The translations under genes and the position numbers were made by a program. From the IMG/VR virus record IMGVR_UViG_3300025282_000167, positions 1 to 29,462 of that record: a stretch of 29,462 bases of DNA; one strand, written 5' to 3'. Shown piece by piece: positions 1 to 9,656 of the stretch (the first letter of the stretch is position 1; every line of letters begins with the position of its first letter). A model generated the notes under the pieces. That model did no database searches. It was not told the origin of the DNA and worked only from the letters and a program-made list of their open reading frames with translations. The stretch comes from a virus.

Positions 1-4
1 TTTC

Positions 5-2359
5 ATGACAAAGTATGCTCTCAAAAATAATAAAGGAGATTTTGTTGAAAAAACACCTGATGATATGCACAAACGTCTTGCCAAAGAATTTGCAAGGATG
101 GAAGATAAATTTAAAGGACCAGGCAAATTATCCGAAAAGAAAATTTATGATTTCTTAAAGGATTTTAAATATATTGTACCGCAAGGTTCGCCTATGATGG
201 GTATCGGAAATGACCATGTAAATGTCTCTTTATCAAACTGTGTTGTAGTACAATCGCCTAAAGATAACATATCTTCTATCGTGGATGCGGGTAAAGAGTT
301 GGCAAATTTATTTAAGAGACGCTGCGGAGTTGGCCTAGATATATCTAATCTTCGTCCAGAAAATGCACTTGTTAATAATTCTGCTGGTACTACAACTGGT
401 GCCTGGTCTTTTGCTGATTTTTATTCTTATGTATGCAGGATGATTGGCCAGAATGGCCGCCGCGGCGCACTAATGATAACCATGGACATCCGCCACCCTG
501 ATATTGAAAAGTTTATTGAGATGAAGCATAATTTATCAAAGGTAACAGGAGCAAATGTTTCTGTCAAAATTACAGACGATTTTATGCGCGCAGTTGAAAG
601 TGATAGTAGTTATGCCTTGAGGTTTCCTGTAGATTGTTCGCCAATGGATTATAAAGTTGCTAGAGAAATTAAAGCTCGCGACCTATGGGAAAAAATCATA
701 AACTCTGCTGCAAAGACAGCTGAGCCCGGGATATTGATGTGGAATAATATAACAAAGTACTTACCAGCTGATTCTTATGCAGAGGATGGATTTAAAACCA
801 TCTCAACAAATCCATGTGCAGAAATTCCCTTATCGGCTTATGACAGTTGTAGGCTTATTTCTATTAATTTAAAGAATTTTGTAAAAGAAAAATTTACAGA
901 CAACGCATACTTTGACTTCGAACATTTTAGGACCGTTGCAAAGGCCGGTATGAGATTGTCGGACGACCTAGTGGAACTTGAAATAGAAAAGCTTGAAAAA
1001 ATTATTAAAGTTGCCGACATGCCCGATGAAAAAGAATTATGGGGTAAACTTTTATCTGCATGTAAGAAAGGAAGACGCACTGGATTAGGAACACATGGTT
1101 TGGCCGATGCTCTAGCTTGTCTTAATTTAGTTTATGATTCTGAAAAAGCTCTAGGTATTATTGATAATATATACTGCACGTTGAAAGACACTGCCTATGA
1201 AGAAAGTTGTAATCTTGCCAAAGAACGTGGGGCCTTTGAAATATTTAATTGGGAAACAGAAAAAGATAATCTTTTTATTAAAAGCCTAACACCAGCGTTA
1301 CAAAAATTGATCGCAAAATACGGCAGAAGAAATATTTCAATATTAACGAATGCCCCAACTGGATCCGTTTCAATTATGTCCCAGACAAGCTCTGGCTTAG
1401 AACCAGTATTTCGAAATTCGTACATCCGTCGCAGAAAGTTAAGTCACAATGAAGGTGATATCGAAGCTGATTTTATAGACGAGATGGGAGACAAATGGTT
1501 AGAGTATAAAGTTTACCATCACAATATACAAGAATGGATGGATATTCATAAAAATGATAAAATTCCAGATTTGTTTGTTACTAGCAATAATATTGATTGG
1601 AAACGCAGGGTAGAAATTCAATCCATCATCCAAAGACATATTGACCATGCCATTAGTTCTACAATAAATCTACCAAAAAATACTGCCCCGAGTCTTGTTG
1701 GAGAATTATATTTTAAAGGGTGGAAACTAGGGTTAAAGGGAATTACAGTTTACGTCGATGGATCTAGAAGTGGTGTTTTAATCGATAGAAAAGAGAAATC
1801 AAAAGACAATTTCCCACAGAATGGTGCATCGAAGCGCCCGGGCGACTTAAATTGTGATATACGACACACAACCATCAAGAGTGAAAAATGGACATTTTTG
1901 GTGGGTTTATATGACGATAAACCCTATGAAGTTTTGGGCGGTTTGTCTAACTTAATTGAGATTCCAAAAAAATATACCACTGGTATTTTAACTAAACATC
2001 AATTCAAAACAAAAACAAATCGTTATGATTTAAAATTTGGTGAGAACGGAGAAGAAGTTATTATTAGAGATGTTGTAAAGCTCTATGATAACCCTAATCA
2101 TTCAGCATTTACAAGAATGATTTCACTTGGCTTACGTCACGGCGCCCCAGCAAAATTATTAGTTGAACAGCTATTAAAAGACAAAGATCACGATATGTTT
2201 AGCTATGCAAGATGCATTGCCAGGATTCTTAAAAATTATATTAAAGATGGAGAAGAAGCACACTCCGACAAAGCATGTCCTGATTGTACGTCAGGTGGGC
2301 TAATCTACCAAGATGGTTGTGTGACTTGCTTAAACTGTGGCTGGGCAAAATGTGGTTAA
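5..2359 (+). CDS. nrdJ: Adenosylcobalamin-dependent (class II) ribonucleoside reductase
   Basis: Reduces ribonucleotides to deoxyribonucleotides for phage DNA synthesis, using adenosylcobalamin as radical source. The radical-site motif NPCAE lies at residues 269-273 with C271 as the likely thiyl cysteine. C79 (SNCVVV) and C282 (YDSCRL) fit the active-site disulfide pair. PTGSVSIMSQTSSGLEP and GLKGITVYVDGSRSGVL are typical of NrdJ. The C-terminal tail carries CPDC and CLNCGWAKCG, a zinc-ribbon or redox-shuttle cysteine cluster. No separate NrdB is needed and none is seen. Homologues usually have extra residues before the RY/KYALK segment, and the frame is open to the window edge (TTC at 2-4), so the true start probably lies upstream. 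The family call is firm; the N-terminus is not. Confidence 0.93.
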   Translation: MTKYALKNNKGDFVEKTPDDMHKRLAKEFARMEDKFKGPGKLSEKKIYDFLKDFKYIVPQGSPMMGIGNDHVNVSLSNCVVVQSPKDNISSIVDAGKELANLFKRRCGVGLDISNLRPENALVNNSAGTTTGAWSFADFYSYVCRMIGQNGRRGALMITMDIRHPDIEKFIEMKHNLSKVTGANVSVKITDDFMRAVESDSSYALRFPVDCSPMDYKVAREIKARDLWEKIINSAAKTAEPGILMWNNITKYLPADSYAEDGFKTISTNPCAEIPLSAYDSCRLISINLKNFVKEKFTDNAYFDFEHFRTVAKAGMRLSDDLVELEIEKLEKIIKVADMPDEKELWGKLLSACKKGRRTGLGTHGLADALACLNLVYDSEKALGIIDNIYCTLKDTAYEESCNLAKERGAFEIFNWETEKDNLFIKSLTPALQKLIAKYGRRNISILTNAPTGSVSIMSQTSSGLEPVFRNSYIRRRKLSHNEGDIEADFIDEMGDKWLEYKVYHHNIQEWMDIHKNDKIPDLFVTSNNIDWKRRVEIQSIIQRHIDHAISSTINLPKNTAPSLVGELYFKGWKLGLKGITVYVDGSRSGVLIDRKEKSKDNFPQNGASKRPGDLNCDIRHTTIKSEKWTFLVGLYDDKPYEVLGGLSNLIEIPKKYTTGILTKHQFKTKTNRYDLKFGENGEEVIIRDVVKLYDNPNHSAFTRMISLGLRHGAPAKLLVEQLLKDKDHDMFSYARCIARILKNYIKDGEEAHSDKACPDCTSGGLIYQDGCVTCLNCGWAKCG

Positions 2360-2384
2360 AAATAAAACACAAATTAGATATAAT
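2356..2384 (+). promoter_or_regulatory. Candidate promoter upstream of the GroES-like operon
   Basis: TTAAAA (2356-2361), a 17-base spacer and a perfect TATAAT (2379-2384) sit in the short gap after nrdJ. The -35 is weak. The arrangement resembles the candidate promoter before groEL (TTAAAA, 16 bases, TATAAT). No transcript evidence is available. Confidence 0.4.
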
Positions 2385-2403
2385 ACAATAAAAGGAGAAA
2401 TAT

Positions 2404-2709
2404 ATGTCTACTAATTTAAAACTATACAAAGAAGAAAATCAAGACGAAAGTCAAAAAGAAATTTCAAGAGAGGAATATGCTGTAAGTTATCTTAAGTCTA
2501 TGATTACCATTGAACAAGCCATGGAACCATACAAAGAACAAAAGAAAGAATTACGAAAAGAATATATTGAAAATGGCTGGCTTACCCGTCAAGATATCTG
2601 GAATGCAGTAAAGGCTCTTCGTTTATATGAACAAGATGCTGATATGGATGATTTGAATGACATGTTTGAAACAGTAGAAAAACAATTTGGAAGCAAGAAT
2701 GAGCTTTAA
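2404..2709 (+). CDS. Hypothetical helical protein upstream of the GroES-like gene
   Basis: A 101-residue charged protein of unknown function. It is rich in Glu, Lys and Gln and looks almost entirely alpha-helical. The central part (about residues 35-75) resembles helical phage hypotheticals with no assigned role. I see no membrane segment, cysteine cluster or catalytic motif. Translation is well supported: AAAGGAG lies about seven bases before the ATG, and a candidate promoter lies just upstream. Its last 11 bases overlap the GroES-like gene, so the two are probably translationally coupled. A chaperonin-related role is only an inference from position. Confidence 0.75.
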   Translation: MSTNLKLYKEENQDESQKEISREEYAVSYLKSMITIEQAMEPYKEQKKELRKEYIENGWLTRQDIWNAVKALRLYEQDADMDDLNDMFETVEKQFGSKNEL

Positions 2710-2983
2710 ACCTTTCAACAGGCATTTGCTCGTAGTGCCGGTAGAAAAAGAAGAATCTGAACAATCAACAACCATTCTTTTACCCGATGATTATACTAAA
2801 ATTAAAACTCCATATGAAATATATGAGATTGCAGACGTGGCTTCTGATTGTGAGAAAATTTGTGAGACAAATATCGGCCAACGAGCGCTTGTTAATAATT
2901 CGATGGTTGAAGAAGTTAAAGTTCGTGGACAAACATACTATTTACTTTTAGAGAATTACATCTATGGTGTATTTGGAGGATGA
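2699..2983 (+). CDS. GroES-like co-chaperonin
   Basis: A 94-residue protein with the size and layout of a GroES subunit. The N-terminus FKPFNRHLLVVPVEKEE matches the first strand of GroES (xxPLxDRVLVxxxE). The segment TTILLPDDY (24-32) sits where the mobile loop meets GroEL. The C-terminus YYLLLENYIYGVFGG matches the closing strands (the vLIMxExDILAIV region). It would cap a GroEL ring, probably the phage GroEL encoded at 16403, much as T4 gp31 replaces host GroES. The ATG at 2699 gives the best fit to the family N-terminus, and it overlaps the upstream gene by 11 bases. Sequence similarity to true GroES is low, so this is a fold-level call. Confidence 0.65.
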   Translation: MSFKPFNRHLLVVPVEKEESEQSTTILLPDDYTKIKTPYEIYEIADVASDCEKICETNIGQRALVNNSMVEEVKVRGQTYYLLLENYIYGVFGG

Positions 2984-2986
2984 ACA

Positions 2987-3679
2987 ATGGCAAAATTGAC
3001 TCTAAAAGAATTAAAAGGCTTGATTCATGAAGCTGACGATGGTAAAATATTTTTAACGGAATCATCATACAATAGAATTCGAAGCCATATTGAGGAAGGC
3101 GCCGCCTTTGTTATCATGACGTCTGATCGACATGAACGAAGCGGAAAAGAAAATAGATTAATGTACCAACAACTGAAACAAGACTTTAAAAATGCTGGGT
3201 ACCCTTTTACTGAAATAAAGGGCGGCTTCAAAGAAACAACAAAAACAGTTCAAGATCCTGAAACGGGTGAAACAAAACAAGTTGCTTTAGAAGAGCCGAT
3301 TCAAGTCACGGAAGATACCATTTTGGTGACAATTGATTTTAGACCAGATATTGGCATTGAAACAACTGGCGCCGATCTCTTAAGTTTTGCTGCAGAAATG
3401 TCTCAAAAATATAACCAAGAAGCTTTTATTTTTGGAGAACCAGTTACTACTTCGTCTGGTAAACAATTTCAGTACATCCGCGCTTATGATCAAAGTGGAA
3501 ATACAATCAATGAACCGTGGGCTGGCCCATGGAGTTCTGTTGAAACAGTAGAAGGAGATGCAGATTTTTGGTCAAGAGTCAAAGGCAAACATTTCCAACT
3601 CAAAGAACGAAAGAAAACTTCTCAACCACGCTCTTGGATAGAAGCACTGAAGAAAAGTAGATCAGGCGAAACTTGGTAG
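2987..3679 (+). CDS. Hypothetical phage protein, 230 residues
   Basis: Function unknown. The N-terminal part (residues 1-30) looks helical. Residues 35-75 contain FVIMTSDRHERSGKENRLMY followed by GYPFTEIKGGF, a pattern recalling DUF3293-type phage and bacterial proteins, where an asparagine-containing segment and a GG(F/Y) turn are conserved. The rest is mixed alpha/beta, and the C-terminus is Lys/Arg-rich. There is no signal peptide or membrane segment. The gene starts three bases after the GroES-like stop, with GGAGG within TTTGGAGGATGAACA, so it is cotranscribed. The DUF3293 resemblance is tentative. Confidence 0.7.
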   Translation: MAKLTLKELKGLIHEADDGKIFLTESSYNRIRSHIEEGAAFVIMTSDRHERSGKENRLMYQQLKQDFKNAGYPFTEIKGGFKETTKTVQDPETGETKQVALEEPIQVTEDTILVTIDFRPDIGIETTGADLLSFAAEMSQKYNQEAFIFGEPVTTSSGKQFQYIRAYDQSGNTINEPWAGPWSSVETVEGDADFWSRVKGKHFQLKERKKTSQPRSWIEALKKSRSGETW

Positions 3680-3696
3680 AAAGGAGAATAAAACAA

Positions 3697-4548
3697 ATGC
3701 ATAATTATACACTAAGAAAAGGAAATGAAGGCCAAGAAGTAAAAAGACTTCAGAAACGTCTTTTAACGCGGTCAATCGATGGTAAGTTCGGCCCAAAAAC
3801 AGAAAAAGCCGTCAAAGATTGCCAACAACACAACAACTTAGCAGTCGACGGTATAGCTGGCCCACAAACATTAGGCCATCTAGGGATCGAAGTACTTTAC
3901 GGTCTCGATGTTAGTGCATGGAATGGCAGCAGAATTAATTGGGCAAAAGTAAGCAAAACAAATGTTAAATTTTGCTGGGTTAAAGTTTCAGAAGGACAAA
4001 CACATGTGAATCGTGGGTTTGCTGATAAATTTCAAGGTGCAAGAGACAATGGTTTAGCTGTTGGGGGTTATCATTTTGGTCGACCAGATCATAATAAGTA
4101 TGACGATCCCCTTGTTGATGCAGAAAAAGAAGCGACTCATTTTTTAAAGACGGTTTCCAAAGTTGGTGTACAGTCTGGCGATCTTTTACCTGTCTTAGAC
4201 GTTGAAAAAGGCATGAAAACCGATGACCAATACAATGTGGATTGGTGCTTAAAATGGCTTGAAGAGGTCGAGAAAGAGCTTGGTGTTAAGCCTGTTGTTT
4301 ATAGCGCTAAATGGGCATGGGATCTTTATCTAAGAAAAGCAAACAAGGCGGACTTAGAAAAGTTAACAGAATATCCAATTTGGTGGGCTTCCTACAATAA
4401 AGGTGTCGAGCCAAAAAGAAATGTTCGAGGCTGGACAGAATGGGATGTTTGGCAGCATGGAAGTAAAGGAGTTGTATCTGGAATTCCAGGAAAAGTTGAC
4501 GTAAACTGGATGGCAGGTGGTCAATTATCAAACTTAACAGTGCCCTAA
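3697..4548 (+). CDS. Endolysin: peptidoglycan-binding domain plus GH25 lysozyme
   Basis: Cell-wall hydrolase for host lysis, 283 residues. Residues 1-62 form a peptidoglycan-binding type 1 domain (LRKGNEGQEVKRLQKRL, then SIDGKFGPKTEKAVKDCQ and DGIAGPQTL). From residue 68 comes a glycoside hydrolase family 25 (N-acetylmuramidase) domain. GLDVSAWNG places the first Asp at 71, and LPVLDVEKG gives D168 and E170 as the catalytic acidic pair. GGYHFGRP and VDVNW near the C-terminus are also typical. There is no signal peptide, so a holin is expected to release it. The start is ATG 3697 with AAAGGAG upstream; an earlier in-frame TTG has no SD. Confidence 0.93.
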   Translation: MHNYTLRKGNEGQEVKRLQKRLLTRSIDGKFGPKTEKAVKDCQQHNNLAVDGIAGPQTLGHLGIEVLYGLDVSAWNGSRINWAKVSKTNVKFCWVKVSEGQTHVNRGFADKFQGARDNGLAVGGYHFGRPDHNKYDDPLVDAEKEATHFLKTVSKVGVQSGDLLPVLDVEKGMKTDDQYNVDWCLKWLEEVEKELGVKPVVYSAKWAWDLYLRKANKADLEKLTEYPIWWASYNKGVEPKRNVRGWTEWDVWQHGSKGVVSGIPGKVDVNWMAGGQLSNLTVP

Positions 4549-4555
4549 AGATTTT

Positions 4556-5350
4556 ATGAAAGATTGTTTTTATTTCGATAAGATCATCGTTGGCGGCACC
4601 TTGAATGCTTTTTTCTACAGCTATAAAAACAATTTGCCTTTGATAATTAACAAATTATGTCCGCCACATCGTTTTAGGCCAGAGGAAAAACAAGTTTGGA
4701 ATAAATTATATTTTTTATTATCCCTTGCAGGACTCAATACACTAGGTGATAAAGTTGATTCTATACGAATTGATGAAAAACAACTAGTAATAACAACGAA
4801 TGAACTTAAAGTAATTAAAATACAGTTTAATGAACTTATAGTGTTCGACGATCAGTCAATATCTGGTCTCCCATTGCCACTAAAAGAAGAAAATGAATAC
4901 ATGGTTTTAGATTGGATGATTGCTAAACCATGTGCTGAACACAGTAAAGAACATATATCTACCGATGATAAGTTTGTAAAAGATATATATTTTTACCCAA
5001 CAGACAGATTAGACGGTAATCACGCAAGCATAAAAGATTTGGTGGCAGTTTCTTACCTGACAAAAGAACAATTAAAGGATTTTGATTACTCAGATACTTA
5101 TGCTAGATTTAAGACGGAAAAAATCTTAAAAGAAGAAGGTTTAACCGGCAGGAAAAATGGATTTCAAAACGGCAAACAAGTAACTTACGCGTTGCGACTT
5201 GAAGTTAAAAAAAGAGAAATAAGAAAATTAAAAATGCATTTATATGAAAATACAAGCAATATAAAATTTAAATATAAAGATGAGTTAAAAAATAAAGTTT
5301 CTCTTTGTTCTTACACGAACACACTTAACAATGTATTAAACGTTTTATAA
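4556..5350 (+). CDS. Hypothetical protein with a Rossmann-like N-terminus
   Basis: A 264-residue protein of unknown function. The first 30 residues, FDKIIVGGTLNAFFYSY and LPLIIN, look like a beta-strand, glycine turn and helix, as in a nucleotide- or flavin-binding Rossmann fold, but the glycine pattern is incomplete. The middle is mixed and the C-terminal third is Lys-rich and helical. The gene starts seven bases after the endolysin and ends with a one-base TAATG overlap with the GT-A-like gene. That coupling suggests the two proteins act together. No function can be assigned. Confidence 0.65.
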   Translation: MKDCFYFDKIIVGGTLNAFFYSYKNNLPLIINKLCPPHRFRPEEKQVWNKLYFLLSLAGLNTLGDKVDSIRIDEKQLVITTNELKVIKIQFNELIVFDDQSISGLPLPLKEENEYMVLDWMIAKPCAEHSKEHISTDDKFVKDIYFYPTDRLDGNHASIKDLVAVSYLTKEQLKDFDYSDTYARFKTEKILKEEGLTGRKNGFQNGKQVTYALRLEVKKREIRKLKMHLYENTSNIKFKYKDELKNKVSLCSYTNTLNNVLNVL

Positions 5351-6234
5351 TGGAAAAAGGTTCACAAAACTCACATTCTTTTCATTTGGCTGGAATTGTC
5401 CCAGTTGCTGGCCAAAAATTAGATTTTAATTTTCCCTGGCACGATTGTTTGCAGCCAATTGGTAAAAATTATTTAGCAATCGAAAGAGCAGTTTTAGAGT
5501 GTGCATATGCAGGATGTGAAACGATATGGGTTGTTTGTCATGATGACATGCAGCCATTAATTAAATATCGCTTAGGAGAATATATATTAGATCCTGTCTT
5601 TTTACAAAGAAAAAGATTTAGTTCCGATGGCGAACAATATGAAATTCCGATACATTATGTACCAATACATCCAAAAGATAGAGATAAAAGAGATTGTTTA
5701 GGTTGGAGCGTCTTGTATGGCGCTTTGACTGCTTATTGGTTAAGTAAAACAATTAGCAAGTGGCTTATACCGGATAGATTTTATGCAGCTTTTCCCTATG
5801 GAATATATGATCCAAAATTAATACAACCTTACAGAAAACAAATATCTAGCAAAACTCCATTTTATATTGAATACTCCAATCAAAATATTAAAGACAATCA
5901 GTATCTAGGATTTACATTTGATGGAGAAGATTTTAAAAAATGCCGCGGATATTTAAGGAAAGAGGGCACGGGAGAGTTTTTTGGGTACGATACCGATAGA
6001 ATACCCATTGAAGAAAGATGGTCCGCTCGCTTTTTTGAGCTTGACAAAGTTTTTAAACATGTTAATATAGATGGTGCCAATGCATTAAAGGTGCCTTGGT
6101 ATTACAAGATCGATAGCTGGGAGGGTCTTTGTGATTTTTTTGGTTCTAAAGAGTGTAAAACACTTGACAAACCCTATGAGATGGGATATCATAGATTTAA
6201 CCCAGTTGGAATAGACAACTATGAAGAAAACTAA
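5350..6234 (+). CDS. Putative GT-A-fold nucleotidyltransferase-like protein
   Basis: A 294-residue protein whose first 75 residues resemble sugar-phosphate nucleotidyltransferases. LAGIVPVAGQKLDFNFPWHD (13-32) takes the place of the usual nucleotide-binding loop, followed by LQPIGKNYLAIERAVLECAY and a strand ETIWVVCHDDM (57-67). This is the typical order strand, loop, helix, then strand with acidic residues. The classic GxGTRxxP signature is not present, so activity is uncertain and it may be a divergent or non-catalytic member. It overlaps the upstream gene by one base and dnaE by 14 bases, placing it in the same operon. Substrate and pathway are unknown. Confidence 0.55.
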   Translation: MEKGSQNSHSFHLAGIVPVAGQKLDFNFPWHDCLQPIGKNYLAIERAVLECAYAGCETIWVVCHDDMQPLIKYRLGEYILDPVFLQRKRFSSDGEQYEIPIHYVPIHPKDRDKRDCLGWSVLYGALTAYWLSKTISKWLIPDRFYAAFPYGIYDPKLIQPYRKQISSKTPFYIEYSNQNIKDNQYLGFTFDGEDFKKCRGYLRKEGTGEFFGYDTDRIPIEERWSARFFELDKVFKHVNIDGANALKVPWYYKIDSWEGLCDFFGSKECKTLDKPYEMGYHRFNPVGIDNYEEN

Positions 6235-9200
6235 TATACCTTTTGTTAATCTACACGCACACAGCGTAGCTGGGTCGCCATTTGACGGCTTAGGATATCC
6301 GCAAGAACACATGGATTTTGCTTATGAAAATGGCTGTGATGCACTAGCTTTAACAGATCATGGTAATATGAATGGCATGGCCTATCAAGTATTGCATGCT
6401 AAAAAAATGCAGAAAGAAGGCAAGAACTTTAAACCCATTTTTGGTGTCGAAGCATATTTTTTGCCTAGTTTAGATAAGTGGAGAAAAGAGCGCGACAAAG
6501 CAAAAGCTGATAAAAAGAATAAGATTAAAGAAGATGCCCAATCAGGCATAACGATTGAAGATGAAGCTTCATCTAAAAAGGCTCTAAAAAATATTCTTAA
6601 CCGTCGTAGACATATTATTCTTTTGGCCCAAAATCAAACTGGTTTAAAAAACATTTTTCAACTGGTATCAAAATCTTTTTTAAAGGAAAACTTTTACAGG
6701 TTCCCTAGAGTTGACTATCGACTACTTAAAGAACACAACGAAGGCGTAATCGCTGCCTCTGCATGCCTAGGCGGCGTGTACGCCGGAAATTATTGGGAGA
6801 ATAAAGAATACGGTGAAGATGCTGTCATCGAAGTTATGCGAGAAACCACTCGTAAAATGCTGGAAATTTTCAAAGATCGTTGGTATGGAGAGCTTCAATG
6901 GAATAATATCCCAGATCAACACAGGTTAAATAAATATATAATTCAACTTCATTATGAATTTGGTATACCTTTAATCTCAACTGCTGATAGCCATTATCCT
7001 AATCCAAACGCCTGGAAAGATCGAGAACTATATAGGAAATTGGGGTGGCTTGGCAAGGGCGCTTTACCTGATTGGGCAACAACAGAATTGCCCGAGGGTA
7101 TAGAAGAAATCGGGTATGAACTATATCCTAAAAACGGCGACGAAATGTGGGAGTCATATAAATCATACTCTAAGAAATGTGGTGTAAAGTATAATGATGA
7201 GCTAATCAGACAGTCTATCGAAGAAACATACAATATTGCTCATAATAGAATAGAAGATTTCTCACCAGATAATAAAGTTAGACTACCAGATTTTGTTGTA
7301 CCGGCTGGAATGACAGCAACTCAGGCATTGACTAGAATTTGTATTGATCAGCTAAGAGCGAAAGAGCTTCATCACAATGAAGAATATATTGTCCGCTTGA
7401 AAGAAGAATTAGAAGTCATCGATGATCGAGGTTTTAGTAAATATTTTCTTACAATGAATGCAATTGCCGACAAGGCGAACAAAATTCAATTGACCGGTCC
7501 AGGTCGCGGATCGGCTGCTGGATCGTTAGTTGCGTACGTCCTTGGAATTACACAAATAAATCCAATTAAGTATAACCTTCTTTTTTCAAGATTTCTTCGG
7601 AGAGATACAGAAGACTATCCAGACATTGATTATGATGTTTCGGATCCAATGGAGCTGAAAGAATTATTAATTGAAGAATGGGGCCCGGGCACTGTGGTTC
7701 CAATTTCTAACTTTAATACTTTGCAGCTCCGTTCTTTGATTAAAGATATTTCAAAACTTTATGGAGTGCCGTTTACAGAAGTTAATCCTGTAACATCGCG
7801 AATGATGAAAGAGGCGATGCCGCTGGCAAAAAAGAAACACGAAATAAAATCAGGAGTTTATGTACCAACATTCGAAGAAGTGATGGAATATTCAGATTCA
7901 CTTAAGAAATTCTTGGCCAAATATCCGCAGATTGCGAACCATATTAATGTTTTATATGGGCAAACACGCTCTGTGTCTAGACATGCAGGCGGAGTTGTGA
8001 TTGGAGAAGATCTTGATAAGTATATGCCTTTGATTAATAGTGGAGGAGTTACACAAACTCCTTGGTCCGAAGGACAAAACGTTCGACAGCTAGAGCCTAT
8101 GGGCTTTATTAAATTTGATATTCTTGGATTATCTACCCTCAAGATGATCGAAGGTGCTATTAGTCACATATTAAAACGACATCATGGCATTGTAAATCCG
8201 ACATTTGAAGAAATACAAGAGTATTATGATAATAACTTACATCCAGATAAGATTGATTTAAAAGATCAAAAGGTATACACAAACGTATTCCACAAAGGTA
8301 AGTGGGCAGGAATATTCCAGTTTACAGAAGCGGGAGCACAAAAGTTTTGTCAAAAAGCAGAACCAAAGAATATAATTAATATTGCTGCCATCACTGCTAT
8401 TTATCGCCCGGGCCCTTTAAGTGCTGATGTGGATAAATTATATGTTGAGGCCAAGAATAGCCCAGGCAAGATAAAATATGGCAATGACATTGTAAAGGAT
8501 ATTACAAAAGAAACATATGGTTTTCTCATTTTTCAGGAACAAATTGCCTTGTTGGCACATAAGCTTGGTAAAGATTTTAGTTTAGATGAGGGCAACAAAC
8601 TTCGCAAACTTTTAACTAAAAAAGGAACTGGTGAAGTTGTAGAACAGAAGAACAAATTAAAAGTTAAGTTTGTTGAAGGTTGCACTGAAAAAGGCCTATC
8701 TAAAAGTTGGGCAAACAAAATGTGGCAAAAGTTTGAGTTCTTTTCAGGGTACGGTTTCAACAAGTCGCATGCAGTATCTTATTCAATTATTTCGTATCAA
8801 TGTGCTTGGTTATTTAATTATTATCCTGCTGAGTGGATAGCCGCATTCCTGGATAAAGAACCAGAAAGTAGAAAAGAAAAGGCAATTAGTTTAGCAGAGA
8901 GATTTGGTTTTAAAATTCAACGGGTTGATATTAATAATTCTGGGGTAGTGTGGGAAATCGACCAAGATAATAAAACTCTTATACAACCGTTAACTTCGTT
9001 AAAAGGTTTGGGAAGTAAAGCGATTGAACAGATTATTAACAATCGCCCTTTTAACACAATAGAAGAGCTTTTATTTAATGAAGAGATTATTTATTCTAAA
9101 TTAAACAAAAAAGCTCTTGATGCTCTAACAAGAAGCGGTGCTGTTGGTAGCCTAGTCGACGAACGCTTTTCTGGCCTCAAACACTTTTGGTCAGCCGTTG

Positions 9201-9655
9201 TCGTTGATAGGCCAAAAAGCCTCAAAAAGCTCAATGAAAATGTTGAGCTTTTTAAACCAGAGGGAAACTTCTCTAGTGAAGAAATGATTGAAAACTTGGT
9301 ATCATTAACTGGAGTGTTTCCAATGAACCTAGTGCTAAATGAAAGTGTCGTACAACAATTAAATGAATATTATATACCGCCTTTGGGAGAATGGGACAAT
9401 GATCTTGGGGTTGCTTGGTTCGTCCCAAGAGAAGTGATTGAAAAGAAAACCAAAAATGGCAGTACCTACTGGATAGTGAGAGTTATCGATGACACTTCAG
9501 CAACCAACAGTATTAAATGTTGGGGGGTCAACTCAAAGAAAGATAAAATACACCTAAATCAGCCGTATATGGCTAGATTAGATTACGATCAAAATTGGGG
9601 CTTCAGTACGAGGTCAATTAAACACAATTTTAGACTTTTAAATCAAGGAGGATAA
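6221..9655 (+). CDS. dnaE: DNA polymerase III alpha subunit (DnaE type)
   Basis: Replicative family C DNA polymerase, 1144 residues, near the usual DnaE length. The PHP domain opens the protein: LHAHS (11-15), TDHGNM (45-50), GVEAYF (75-80). The palm carries the catalytic aspartates in PDIDYD (467-472) and KFDILGL (D633). GRGSAAGSLVAYVLG and YRPGPL are further family signatures. A helix-hairpin-helix (LKGLGSKAIEQIINNRPF) follows the fingers, and the last 80 residues (YWIVRVIDDTS...IKCWG) look like an OB-fold. No DnaQ-type exonuclease is seen, so proofreading, if any, would come from the PHP domain or another protein. It starts inside the previous gene and dut follows after one base. Confidence 0.96.
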   Translation: MKKTNIPFVNLHAHSVAGSPFDGLGYPQEHMDFAYENGCDALALTDHGNMNGMAYQVLHAKKMQKEGKNFKPIFGVEAYFLPSLDKWRKERDKAKADKKNKIKEDAQSGITIEDEASSKKALKNILNRRRHIILLAQNQTGLKNIFQLVSKSFLKENFYRFPRVDYRLLKEHNEGVIAASACLGGVYAGNYWENKEYGEDAVIEVMRETTRKMLEIFKDRWYGELQWNNIPDQHRLNKYIIQLHYEFGIPLISTADSHYPNPNAWKDRELYRKLGWLGKGALPDWATTELPEGIEEIGYELYPKNGDEMWESYKSYSKKCGVKYNDELIRQSIEETYNIAHNRIEDFSPDNKVRLPDFVVPAGMTATQALTRICIDQLRAKELHHNEEYIVRLKEELEVIDDRGFSKYFLTMNAIADKANKIQLTGPGRGSAAGSLVAYVLGITQINPIKYNLLFSRFLRRDTEDYPDIDYDVSDPMELKELLIEEWGPGTVVPISNFNTLQLRSLIKDISKLYGVPFTEVNPVTSRMMKEAMPLAKKKHEIKSGVYVPTFEEVMEYSDSLKKFLAKYPQIANHINVLYGQTRSVSRHAGGVVIGEDLDKYMPLINSGGVTQTPWSEGQNVRQLEPMGFIKFDILGLSTLKMIEGAISHILKRHHGIVNPTFEEIQEYYDNNLHPDKIDLKDQKVYTNVFHKGKWAGIFQFTEAGAQKFCQKAEPKNIINIAAITAIYRPGPLSADVDKLYVEAKNSPGKIKYGNDIVKDITKETYGFLIFQEQIALLAHKLGKDFSLDEGNKLRKLLTKKGTGEVVEQKNKLKVKFVEGCTEKGLSKSWANKMWQKFEFFSGYGFNKSHAVSYSIISYQCAWLFNYYPAEWIAAFLDKEPESRKEKAISLAERFGFKIQRVDINNSGVVWEIDQDNKTLIQPLTSLKGLGSKAIEQIINNRPFNTIEELLFNEEIIYSKLNKKALDALTRSGAVGSLVDERFSGLKHFWSAVVVDRPKSLKKLNENVELFKPEGNFSSEEMIENLVSLTGVFPMNLVLNESVVQQLNEYYIPPLGEWDNDLGVAWFVPREVIEKKTKNGSTYWIVRVIDDTSATNSIKCWGVNSKKDKIHLNQPYMARLDYDQNWGFSTRSIKHNFRLLNQGG

Positions 9656-9656
9656 G

